Positions 44,400-55,026 of a stretch of 64,000 nt of DNA are shown here, piece by piece. The notes under the pieces are model-generated. The model did no database searches. It had not been told where the DNA came from and saw only the letters and a list, made by a program, of their open reading frames with translations. The stretch spans positions 124,001-188,000 of the forward strand of contig JASANG010000611.1 in the NCBI GenBank assembly GCA_030248215.1. The letters run 5' to 3'. How positions within the stretch are numbered: position 1 is the stretch's first letter; each line of letters opens with the position of its first letter. Both the position numbers and the translations under genes were made by a program. Source of the stretch: Enoplolaimus lenunculus. Lineage: Eukaryota; Nematoda; Enoplea; Enoplida; Thoracostomopsidae.

Positions 44400-47216
44400 A
44401 AATTATCTATGCCGCCTGAACAATAACAAACCGTCCAACACAGAAAAGTTCTATTCCGGCAACTTATCACCTATAAATCGACAACGTTTGTATTTTGTTC
44501 AAGCTTGTGTTATGCAAGCTATCGGCTGATTGTAGTGGCGGATTCAGTAAGTTCGGCTGGAAACGAAAAGCCAAACGAACCAAAACTTGGTTTCGATCTC
44601 TGTTGCGGGGATGGCTCGGCTATGTGCCCCCCGTTAGATCTGTCAGTATGGCAGATGTGCAACGCTGAGCTAAAGCTTCATTTGACAGCTGTACTGGTAA
44701 ACTAGATACCATGTTATCACTGCATGAGTATATACTATTTAAAGCGTTTTCAAGGCTGTGTTACTATATTTAGCGCTTTTACATGTCTTTATAAGATTTG
44801 TATATGTAAATGCATTATGTTTAATATATATGTGTGTGTGTTGCAGATAACAAAACTGCAATGTTGTACACATCTTCATCAATGAATGCTACGCTGCCCA
44901 GACTGTTGCTGCAGTCAGGGAAGCGAAAGAACTCACAAACACATCCCCTCAATCTCGAGGCAAATGAGAAAAAAGGGGAGGAACCCAGATTTTTCGGTCT
45001 TCAGATTTTAAAAATTAACATAATTTGTATTGTAGAAATTAATGCTAAAATTGCGTTTGGCTTCGCCCGCGAGATTTTTTTGATTTCTTATTTCCCGCTA
45101 TTGCGGCCTTGTCCCGTCCGTCACAAATCAAATTTATGTTACCCAACAAACTCAGTATAAACGCATGGGCGGTTAATACCGGTCAATGCAATACGACACT
45201 GCAGTTTTAAATTGTCGAACACCACGCATTATATATTGCAATAGTTATCGTTGAACGCTGTATATTGAAAGAGTGATATATGCGGTTTGCAATGTTTGCT
45301 ACATATATTTTGTTTTAATTGAAATAAAACACAGCTTTCACTTTTGTTTTTAATCACAGAATTTGTCCCTCACGCAGAAACGAGAGTTTTTTTCGCGGGT
45401 TGCTGCTTGTGGGTGGGTGGAAATTTAAAGTGCAATAGATAATGTTTGGGTTGCATCAAAATTTGCCTTTCGGTGCGATGGGTCTGCCAATGGCAGATGC
45501 AGAAATTTCTGACGAGGGGGCTGCATGACATATATCAGTAAACAAAAGCTGGCGAGCGAGAAGTCAAAGTCCTATTTTCGTGCTAAATTTTAAACACAAT
45601 TTTAGTTTTGATCCCTGTTCGATGGGCAGGCTTCAGTGGCCACCTTGGTTCCTTTCAGTGTGGGTCTGTAGTTTTGGTTTTGTGTCGTGCTGCTGGCAGA
45701 GAAAGCTGATGGGGTCGTTGTGATATGCTTAGCTTACAAATTGAAGTTTCAAGCCTGTGGCTGGTAACAAAACATCATTGCAATCGCATATATTTACGAG
45801 CCTGTTCATCGGGCCAGTGACCAACAAAGGGGGCAGAAAAATTTTCCCGTTAAAAATTTTGCCACTCATCATCGAACGGTTTTGGAACGCGTTGTATAAT
45901 ATCTGAATTCCAAGCATGGCGCATTTTGAAATTTATGGTTCTCTAAAACATGTTGGCCAAAATATGCGCCTGGTTTTGGCGACCCCACAATGCCAAATTT
46001 TATAGTGTAGCATTTGATGTATTTCGTTCAACAGACAGATTTATTACTTACGTTGGTCTTTTAAATTATGCTGGCTTTTCATACTGGTTCACTTGCATTT
46101 GTAAAATTTTAGAGGTTTTGTCTCATATGCTGCAGTTTTGATGAAGCAGTACTGTATTTGTGCGCGTTTATTTCCTATGTTAGGGTTGCATTATACTTTT
46201 TTGTGAAATGCGGAACCGGAACCAGTAGTGGAAATTTAAATGGTGCTGTGTTGCACGGCCCGTTTTTATAAAAACTATTTTTTGACATTACGTTTTGAGC
46301 GGCGTGCAGCGTCGATTAGTGAGTACAGAGCAACACTTAGTTTTCTGTCGCGCCAGTGCACATTGTATATATATAGTCCTTAGATGGAAGCGGGCGTGAA
46401 ACGGGGCAAATTTGGCCGCCCTATGGGACAGATTGTTCTTTTAGAAAAAATAGAACCATTTATTTGTGGTTCGCAAGCACAGTGGCATGATTTTAAGTTT
46501 TGAAATTGTTTCCTAACAAATCAAAAATGTATTTTCCGCCAATTAATCGTTTAATATTTTGATCATTCATCAAATTATTCTGGTCTGCCGCTCGCATTTT
46601 GAAACTTCGGCGCGGTTTTTGTTTCAACCGGTTAGGGTGAGCGAGGGTCCCTTTAAGGGTGGGGGCCTCCGAATGGGGGTATGTTGGTGGCTGATCCGGC
46701 CTTGTGTTTGCAACTTGGCTCAATAAGTAAAAGTAGGCGTACACATTGGTTAATTATATCGCTGCACAACATAAAAATTGTACGAAAATCACGCTTCTGC
46801 CTCTCGTATAACCTAACTAATGACATTGTTCAGAGTTAGTGAACCTAGTCTTTTATGAATTGAAAAGTATTTTTAGATATATATATGTCTAAACTTCCCT
46901 GGGGTCGAGCCAATCAAAATTTTTCCCTCATGGTAACAATTACATTACACTTCATTTTTACTCATAACGACTAAAACTTTTAACTGGTTCTAAAAATAAA
47001 TACTACCTGATCCAACATATTTTTTTAAATTTCAGCCGCTAATCTCACCATGCAGTGATGCATTAAGATAGTTGCCATATGCGATATATGTAATTGGCTT
47101 ATTCTTTGTTTGATCTGCTCTCATTTAATGCTTAAATCCGCTAACCGTACCAACGTGTAACCTAACTGATATGACGTCTACATAGCTCTGATGCACCGAC
47201 ACCTGGAACTGCGCAA
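44400..47216. other. Intergenic, no gene recognised
   Basis: 2.8 kb with no frame showing domain-like composition. A G-rich R-like scrap lies near 46600-46710 (GGTGGGGGCCTCCGAATGGG, GATCCGGCC) and TTTTCCCG..GGGGGCAGAAAAATTTT near 45825-45850. Exons of an unrecognised gene cannot be excluded. Confidence 0.4.
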
Positions 47217-50157
47217 ATGGATCAGCATTTAAATTGTTCAATGACTATTCGCCGCGTGTTTGTTTCGTTCTTAATCTACTTTTTGCTGGTTACGGTGAAA
47301 CGATTCGATTCGAACAGTTATGCAAACGCGTTAGTTCAAAACGCAACGCATAAAGGGTGTCATGGTCATTTTCGGCCGTCATGCATATGTAATAACTATA
47401 TGATTAATTGTACAAGTACGTTTATCGTAAGTGCCGGATGCAGAATTTTGTGTATATTCTTGTCGGTAGAATACTTTCAATATTTTAAGATTCGCTAATT
47501 GCACAGGACCAAATTTTTTTTCAATTTTTTCTGTAACACCGTCATATCCTTTAACTGGCTAAAAACGCACGTCGCACTACAGATGAATCGTTTGCATCGC
47601 GAGATCTTCAACAAGGCATTACTGATCCGGGATACATATACCAAACATACCCGCTTCCCTTGCTCTGTCACTGCGTATTCGGCTTGTATAATAGACTGAC
47701 TCTCGGACCCTCAGAAATTTACATTTGGTTCCGGTATTTTAATTTACCGGATACTGCTATGAAACGAATATCATCGCCATATATTAAACTTTTATTTTAA
47801 CGGAAAAATTATAATATATTACAGTTGGAGTTTGTTGAAAAGGCACCACTAAATCGGCAAATTAAATAAAATGTGACTAAAACCGCTATTCCACAAAAGC
47901 ATTCATCGAATTGACACTGCGAGCAAAGCTTCAGAGTTTTGCGAAGTGTTTATGTATTGTGTTCGAAAGTCGAAAGGTGGACGTCTGTCCGACCATCCGT
48001 TTGACAGGAATATAATGCACCACTGAATGGATTTTAGTGAACATATTTGTTTGAATGTTTATTATCTTGTGGTGTTAAAAAGTTTTTGGTATCGGAGAAT
48101 TTGTGTAAGGTATTTATAAATCTCTATAAGTGATATCTGAATAGTTATCTATTCACTAATGAGCATAGTCGCTATGCCCACTATGGCAGTTTAGGGAATT
48201 AGCGTAATGGATGTCAATTTTAGAGCAACGTTTATGCAACTTGGGCAATAGGGTTTTCGGCATGGTAAATTTAAATATGGGGCTTACATACCGAAACACT
48301 TGCAAATTAGTTAACTACTAGCTAATTACAACATAATGCATGCTAATTATCGCAACAGGGCTTATGATGTTATTACAATATATCCCATTTCAATATTCAA
48401 GGGTTATGGGCTCAGGATTTTATGACACGGGAAATTCGAATGTGCCTTGTACGGATTGCCACACCAGCTTGTTTGCCTTTTATTATATAATTAGCACATC
48501 AGGTATCCCAGTAAGGTTTGTCGTCTTATTTAATCAGAAGTGAACATCATTAAACAACTGTTACAGGGGGGTTGGGCTTGTGAAAAACAGAACCAACTGA
48601 CTTTGGAATGTAAGTAAGTAGGTCACGCCACGCTACGCTGCTCTCAATAAATATAATTTCACTACAACTGGTAACGATTTACATCTAGCAAGTAATTACT
48701 ATATTTCTGCAATTGCTTTATTTTTGATATATCAATTTCATATCCGGTTCCGAACGGATATTATAGTATGTGGCCCTGATGTGCTGGTTCCTCAACAAAG
48801 TTTGATTGATAGTTACAATTCTAGAATCAGGACCGAAAATCCACAAATAAATAAATTTTGTTAGCCAACACATATAGATACCATATAACGTTGCATGAAC
48901 AACTCGTCGACTCACATTTCTTTACCCGAAATCTTATAGACATGACAATTTGTCGCGTTTAATTAGGCTTAGGCTTCGACAACTGTCGAGCGACAAGTTA
49001 CGGAGCTTCTATGTCGTCGTAAACTTTTATAATGCTTGTTTTTTGTTTCAGATGCAGGTTACAAAGATACTGACGTGTTCTTAGCGCTGTCTCACTATAA
49101 TTTCCCACGTGTCGACACAATCATATTTACAGGCAACAATTTTGGTGCTTTGCCTGCAAACAGCTTATTCGGCGAGGGTGTATCGCATAATTCGTTAACA
49201 TTTCTTGATCTCTCAAACAACAATATCACCGAAATTTATCGTCAAACATTTGCCGGCATGCCACGACTTCAAGAGTTGCTACTCAATAACAATTCAATCA
49301 GTCTTCCGATTCATCGGGACAGCCCATCAAATTCAGGAGCAGCGACATTTTCGCACGCTCCAAAAAATACCGTGGGAATATTCTCAGAAGTCAGTGCAAC
49401 CGTTCGAAAATTGTATTTGAGCGAAGCAATCCGTGACGTCAATAATATTACTCATCAACTCGACATACTTCACGCCATGTTGCAAGAGAGCGCTCTCAGC
49501 CGGCTGGATACGTTAATTCTGTCGAATAACGGTCTTCAGTGGTTACCACCGCGTTTTCTGTGTAGTTTCCCAGCACTCAGTCGTCTATCTCTAGCCGATA
49601 ATGATTTAAATGAATTCACACCCGATTCAGACTGTATCGAGTCTCTGGCAGAGCTTAACTTATCGAACAATAATCTAATTTCACCAAATAGCAATTTTAC
49701 CTCGCTTATTGACACAGCAGCAACACAAACTGGGAACTTGCGAAGTTTAGATTTGAGTGACAACGAATTTGACTGTTCCTGCCCCTTGTTGCATTTTGTT
49801 CGATGGTTTCAATCCTCGCGGCCTTCAAGTGGACCTAATGGTGGCAGCTCTGCAGGCCTTTTAGTGCGCCGATCGGCGGTGACATGCAAAGATGCGTATG
49901 ACGCAAGTTTGATCGGGCAAAAATTGGACGATTTAGAGCTGAACTCGCTCAAGTGTGAGACAAATGGATCACGGTATGTCCATGGCGTATACATTGTCAT
50001 CGGATTAATTGTAGTGGGACTGGTTGTACTTCTTTTGTGCCTTGGTTACGTTAATCGTCGGCTGGTGTGTCAGCAAGTGAACCAAGTGAAAATGGGTACT
50101 ATTGGTGGATATGCGCAACTGGAACGTGAAGCACAAGCTGAAGCTGAATTTGTGTAA
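47217..50157 (+). CDS. Single-pass leucine-rich-repeat membrane protein, 2 exons
   Basis: Model: 47217-47415 joined to 49052-50157 (donor GTACGT, acceptor TTTCAG, phase 1), 434 aa. A hydrophobic signal peptide follows a short N terminus (an internal ATG at residue 9 would give a tidier one). An LRRNT-like Cys cluster CHGHFRPSCICNNYMINC comes next. About six to seven LRRs carry LxxLxLSNNxI cores (LTFLDLSNNNI, LDTLILSNNGL, LAELNLSNNNL, LRSLDLSDNEF), with a hydrophilic interruption at about 130-165. An LRRCT cap has CSCPLL and paired cysteines, a transmembrane helix lies at about 379-400, and a 34-residue tail ends in EFV. Layout and length resemble trophoblast glycoprotein (TPBG/5T4) and nematode LRON-like proteins, which act at the cell surface; I cannot tell which. 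The C-terminal hydrophobic valine could bind a PDZ domain (inference). Confidence 0.88.
47918..48675 (+). mobile_element. F-family element, diverged
   Basis: Left flank GCGAGCAAAGCTTCAGAGTT, TTGCGAAG, GTCGAAAGGTGGACGTCTG and GAATGGATTTTAGTGAACAT. The middle has TAGTTAACTACTAGCTAATT, and the right flank has CTGCTCTCAATAAATATAAT then ACTACAACTGG. The order equals 29040-29290 joined to the 3' flank at 30840. It lies in the single intron of the LRR gene. Confidence 0.6.
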
Positions 50158-50781
50158 TCTAAGCCATAAAAACCAATTTTTCCACACTGACCGTGTTTTG
50201 TGTTTTGACTGGTGTGTGATGTCATGAGCAGGCTTTTCGAAGAACAAGACTCGATAATGCTTCTTTGAACAAGAGAATGCAATTTATCAAAAAATGCGTG
50301 GTGCAAAATATACCGACACGCGTTGAGCTTTGTTCCAACCACCCCTAATTTGGGTGTGGGAATATATGTTGCCAGAAAATACGAGCGAAAATGCGGAGCA
50401 ATGAGTTCATTTTATTTCGTAATACTCAGAGGAATGTGTTTGACCCCCTTCCTCAAAATTCAGAGGTGCGAGGCCAAAAAACAGTGTGCGCCGGTAAAGT
50501 TGCATACGTACTCTTGTAATAGAGTGATGATCCAGTCTTGGCAACCATAATTTAACTAAACCTTGCTTGCATTGGAACTCCGGTTTTGAGCCAAAATACT
50601 AAACTAAGTGTTAATGACTAAAAATTTCAGAATGTCACGGCCAGGCGAGAGTGTGATAGTCCAAAAACCTCGCGTATAAAATGCGGCAACAGACTTGTTT
50701 TGGAATACAATGTGAAACCTAAACTTCAAAATGAGTTCGCTACTAAGCATACTCGCACGCTTATACTCGTATTACTACTAT
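50158..50781. other. Downstream of the LRR gene, nothing recognised
   Basis: No canonical AATAAA close to the stop codon and no repeat family seen. Confidence 0.45.
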
Positions 50782-51145
50782 CAAGAGTGGATCCTCTTTA
50801 TAACAAGAGTGTGCAACTGGGTACATTCTGTGTATTAAAGATTGTATACGACGCGCGTTGCGTTTTTGGCCTACCCCAATCCGGCGCGCGTTGCGTTTTG
50901 GCCTACACCCCCTCCTTGTTCAGGGGGTCTTTATGCAGCTTTATATCGCAATCAAGGAGGAAATTGTAACCCCCCTTGTATAAGGGGGGAGGTGTACTGA
51001 AGCATAATGTTAATCTCTTACTTAAAATCCCCTAATTGAAGGGGGTTGGGTCGAACAAAAATGCAACTCGTGCTGGTACATTCTTTAATACACAGAATGT
51101 ACCCAAATGCACACTCTTGTTATAAAGAGTGATCATCCACTCTTG
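50782..51145. mobile_element. MITE with about 60-bp inverted ends and 7-bp target duplication
   Basis: The two ends, beginning CAAGAGTGGAT from either side, pair over about 60 bp (including TTATAACAAGAGTGTGCA and TACATTCTGTGTATTAAAGA). CTACTAT flanks both sides exactly (50775-50781, 51146-51152). The middle holds GGCGCGCGTTGCGTTTTGG, occurring twice, and opposed CCCCCT/AGGGGG tracts. Non-coding; superfamily not certain. Confidence 0.8.
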
Positions 51146-51822
51146 CTACTATGAATCAGCTTTTGAGACTGCAACGTCTAAAACAATTCCATTCCTGTTT
51201 GCAGAATTTCGAAAATGGAAAAAAATTTTCTCAACTGGTAAATTTATAAAAATTTTAAAGAATTCGGTTTGTAAACCCAAATAATTTCTTTTTTAAATTC
51301 CTTCATTAGGAAGAATGGCTGGAAATTTTGCACCGTTTTGTTCTATCTCTATTTTGACTTCCGATTCTCGCGACACAACCTACCAAACTGAGTTTTGTGC
51401 TGGAGTTAAAATAACAAAACATATAGTGCAGACTGCATATTGTATATCTTGATCGTTTAAACTCTGGATTGAAATAAAAACGTGTATAGCTTCGCCAGTT
51501 TATGAATGGATTATTTAAGATTGGAAATTTTCTATCATGTTTATACTGCAAGAATACCAGACTAAGAGGGCTGACGCTAAATATATGTCGTTCGGCGTCG
51601 GACGCAGGTCAAAAAGTTTTGTTTATAAATTTTCAAGTGGTGCCATGCGGCGATTTACATGCGTTGCGTTACATGTCCGATAGATTCTGCACGGCACATG
51701 ACTGCATTAAAATTGTCAAAAAGTATAGCCCCACCCAAAACATAGTATTTAAACGCAAACATTGTATATAAACATTTTAGATGCACAATCAAACTGTAAA
51801 GGTACCGTTATACTTGTCGCAT

Positions 51823-51905
51823 GGCGTCGTCCGTCACCATACGGCATCTTACGTGAGTAATACGCGCCCGATGCCGCACCGGTACGCACGGTGACGGACG
51901 GCGCC
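51823..51905. repeat. GC-rich hairpin
   Basis: GGCGTCGTCCGTCACC at 51823-51838 and GGTGACGGACGGCGCC at 51890-51905 are near-perfect inverted arms. An inner pair, GCATC/GATGC, adds to it. It stands out as GC-rich in AT-rich surroundings and may be a small MITE. Confidence 0.55.
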
Positions 51906-53064
51906 GGACGTCTTCAAAAGAATAAGCGCCACCCTAAAGCTTTAGCAGATTAGAAATATTAACTTAGCTCTTAGTATTATAAATGGTCAAGATAATCGAA
52001 AATCCTAAATACGAATTACAACGTTCTATAGGAAAAGTTCGTTGAATGATGAAATTTTGAGGTTATCAAACCCTTCCCGCACTCAGTAGACTGTGAGCAT
52101 CTCAGTGTAAAACTGTGAACTCAAAATTTGCGATATAAATCGGATCGGTTTCAATCAGATCTGCGATTTAAGGCAGGATCGAATCGAAAATTACGTTTAA
52201 TCGGATCGTTTTATTTCCATATCGAATCGTTTATTTCCATGTTGGATCGATGAATACTCATTTCATACGAATAACCAATGTCACTTCTAAAATACTTTTC
52301 AATACAATTTTCTTTTATTTGCATTGCACTTAGCATTGCAGCGCTTCTGATTTGGCGTTTTGTAATTTTGAAAACTTAAAACTAAACGTGCTCCAGCAAC
52401 ATGGTGTTTACGCAGTTTATTTACCGAATAATCGCCAGCAAGGTGGGCCCCATGTTAATACTTTGAGACCTATCCGTTTACACCCGCCGTGACCCTAGTA
52501 AATATGCAGTGGAAATGCTTAGCATTCAGGCTGGCTGGCATTCTTCTGTGTTTTCTACTGCAGCTGTCGCAAATATGACAAACACTTTAAACATTGCTGC
52601 AATAAAACGCGTATAAAACGAGTTGAGCCCAGTTCTAAATACAAAGAAACTGTAAGCATTGTATTCCATACAGACGCCAAAGGGTGAACAGAGAGGTGTC
52701 TAGAGAATCGCCCCCAATTTGATTTTTGTCAGTCACTCGAGGACGCTGCCTCGTTGTCTCAAGACCCCTGTACTTTAGTCGGTTTTGGGCGCCCCATCAT
52801 CCAAATTTTCCTATATGCCACTAAAACCTCATCGCCTATTAACATTGCACGAGAGTGCCATTTGCGTCTATGTCTTTCGAGTTGATTCGAAAAATGCTTT
52901 AGGATCAGGTTACTTTTCGCTATTGGAGAGAAAAAAATTATTCGGTTTGATTAGCTCAAATAGTATGAACATTGTTTAAGCAACCACTGTGGTAGGCTAA
53001 TACTAAATTGGTGCCTAGAGAGTTATAGTCTTTGGACTTGAACGGCGTCTTGAGCAGTATATAT
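51906..53064. other. Intergenic, nothing recognised
   Basis: ATCGGATCG/GATCGAATCG phrases cluster at 52130-52255 and may be subterminal repeats of an undefined MITE. No coding region. Confidence 0.4.
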
Positions 53065-53439
53065 CAGGGTGCAACCAGAGGTGAAAAATCTCGGAGCCGA
53101 AGGTCAACAAAACTTGCCGGACTGGAGGTGAAGTCGGAGGTAGGCGAAATGAAGTAGTTAAAATGATGTTTTAGTTTGTTAATTTTAGCAAATATCTGTA
53201 ATGTGTTGTTATAATTTGATTGGTTTTACGCTTATTTTTTACTAAAAGGGCAATTTTTTGTCAGAATTGTGCCCAAAGTTGAAACAAAACACGCCAAACA
53301 GATAAACTTAGTGAAACTTTGGCAAAATTTCACTACCGAAATTGCCGGAACCTCCTGCAAAAAATTCAATCCGAGCCGGAGCTGAAGGTCGATTTTCTGC
53401 CGGAGCCTGTGCCAAAGGACGACCTCCGGTTGTAGCCTG
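53065..53439. mobile_element. hAT-like MITE with perfect 8-bp target duplication
   Basis: The left end CAGGGTGCAACCAGAGGT and inward-read right end CAGGCTACAACCGGAGGT are flanked by GTATATAT on both sides. Subterminal GGAGCCGAAGGTC/GAGCCGGAGC motifs cluster at both ends. 375 bp, no open frame. Confidence 0.85.
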
Positions 53440-53984
53440 GTATATATAAAACAATTTAATGCGATAACAAATTCAGAATTTCAAACAGCATTTACCGAAC
53501 TCTGCCGCTTTTCAACCACCTGGCGAGATTGTTTTATTTTGAAATTTAATTTTAAACCTGATGTGGATTCCAAAAATTTATATACTATGGTTTTGTCTAA
53601 ACTAAAATAATAGTGGCATTTGATTGGTGATTAAATTTGAATAAAGCAGCCAACAACTTAATTTACAGTTTCGTTAATTCATTATGCCATTGGGCACCGG
53701 TTGTTATCAATGATATAAAAGCCAGGCCCGAAAAAGCCGTTAGGGAGACGGGGTACGCACCTATCTAACACATATACTGGCCCATATACTTATGTATTGG
53801 CTATAATTAGGATCGTAATTATTTTCGGGAGTGCTAAAAACATACTTAAACTGAGATAAAGTCGCTAACGTTTGTTTAAGAAATGAAAGCGAGTAAAAAG
53901 CATGTAGCTGAAAACGAAAATTAAAGACAGATGGTCAACAAAAGTTTTCAAAATGTGCTTCTTGGGCCAATATGTATTTACCGT

Positions 53985-54878
53985 TTCCGGCAAGGTGTGC
54001 AAACGGATAGTAAAAATAACGTAAATGGAAATGGTTAGTGATCAAAATAACGGAAACGGAAAGGGGGGTCCCCATTTGGAGTCCCAATCAATAGGAATCC
54101 GTGTCCCTTAGTCAGCAAGCGGACAGAATCCCTAATCTCTAATTAGAGTTTGTAAATATTAATTGACCCTAATTGTAGTGCACAAATCACTCCAGCACCA
54201 AATAAAATTGAGTTCGAAACTTTAGAGACGTGTTTAAGTTTTGAAAGTACATTCATAAGTATATAACCTTGCATTATCTCTCAAGTTTTCGATACAAGAC
54301 AAATTAACGTTTAATTCAACGGATTAGTTGCAATACCGGATATCAGGGTGTAAACGAATAGTAAAAATAACGCTAACAGAACCGGATACTGATCAAAAAT
54401 AACGGAAACGGAAAACGGATATTGAAGTATAAAAGTTTCAAAAAAATTTTTATTTTTGTGCAAACCAAATTGAGGTATGCAAATATTCACCGAGCTTTCT
54501 ATAATTTTACAGAAATGCGTTTTCCATTTGCGTTATTTTTAACCCGTTTACACTATGATACCCGGTAGTGTAACTATCCATTGAATAAACGTTAATTTGT
54601 CTTCTATCAAAAACTTGAGCGATAATGCAAGGTAATATACTGATGAATGTATTTTCAAAACTTAAGTACGTCTCTGAAATTTCGAACTCAATTTTATTTG
54701 GTCATGGAGTCATTTATGTAGTACAATTAGGGATAAGTGACGTTTATTTGTTCTAATTAGGGTTTATAAACTATAACCACTTCCGGATACTTTTTAGGAA
54801 TACGGACTCCTATTGATTGGGACGCAAAATGGGACCCCCTTTCATTACTCTCTCTCCCTCATATTGGAGTGACTACGG
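53985..54878. mobile_element. Palindromic pair of P-family arms around a hAT-like MITE
   Basis: P-family sequence runs forward at 54062-54343 and in reverse at about 54546-54878 (right arm ending GTGACTACGG before TA). Between them lies a hAT-like MITE (CAGGGTGTAAACGAATAG to CGTTTACACTATG). A second partial copy of that hAT terminus (GTGTGCAAACGGATAGTAAA) precedes the left P arm. The region is thus an inverted repeat with a mobile spacer, just upstream of the channel gene. Confidence 0.65.
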
Positions 54879-55026
54879 TACTTGCGTTCAAGCAAAACCC
54901 TGCGAATCAGGATTAGGTTCCCGACTATAAATACAAAAACTTTCAATTGCGAATAGCAGAGACACGTATAACATTAATTTTGGCTTCATTTAACTATTTT
55001 CTCTTTGAAGCAGTCGGATATTGGAA

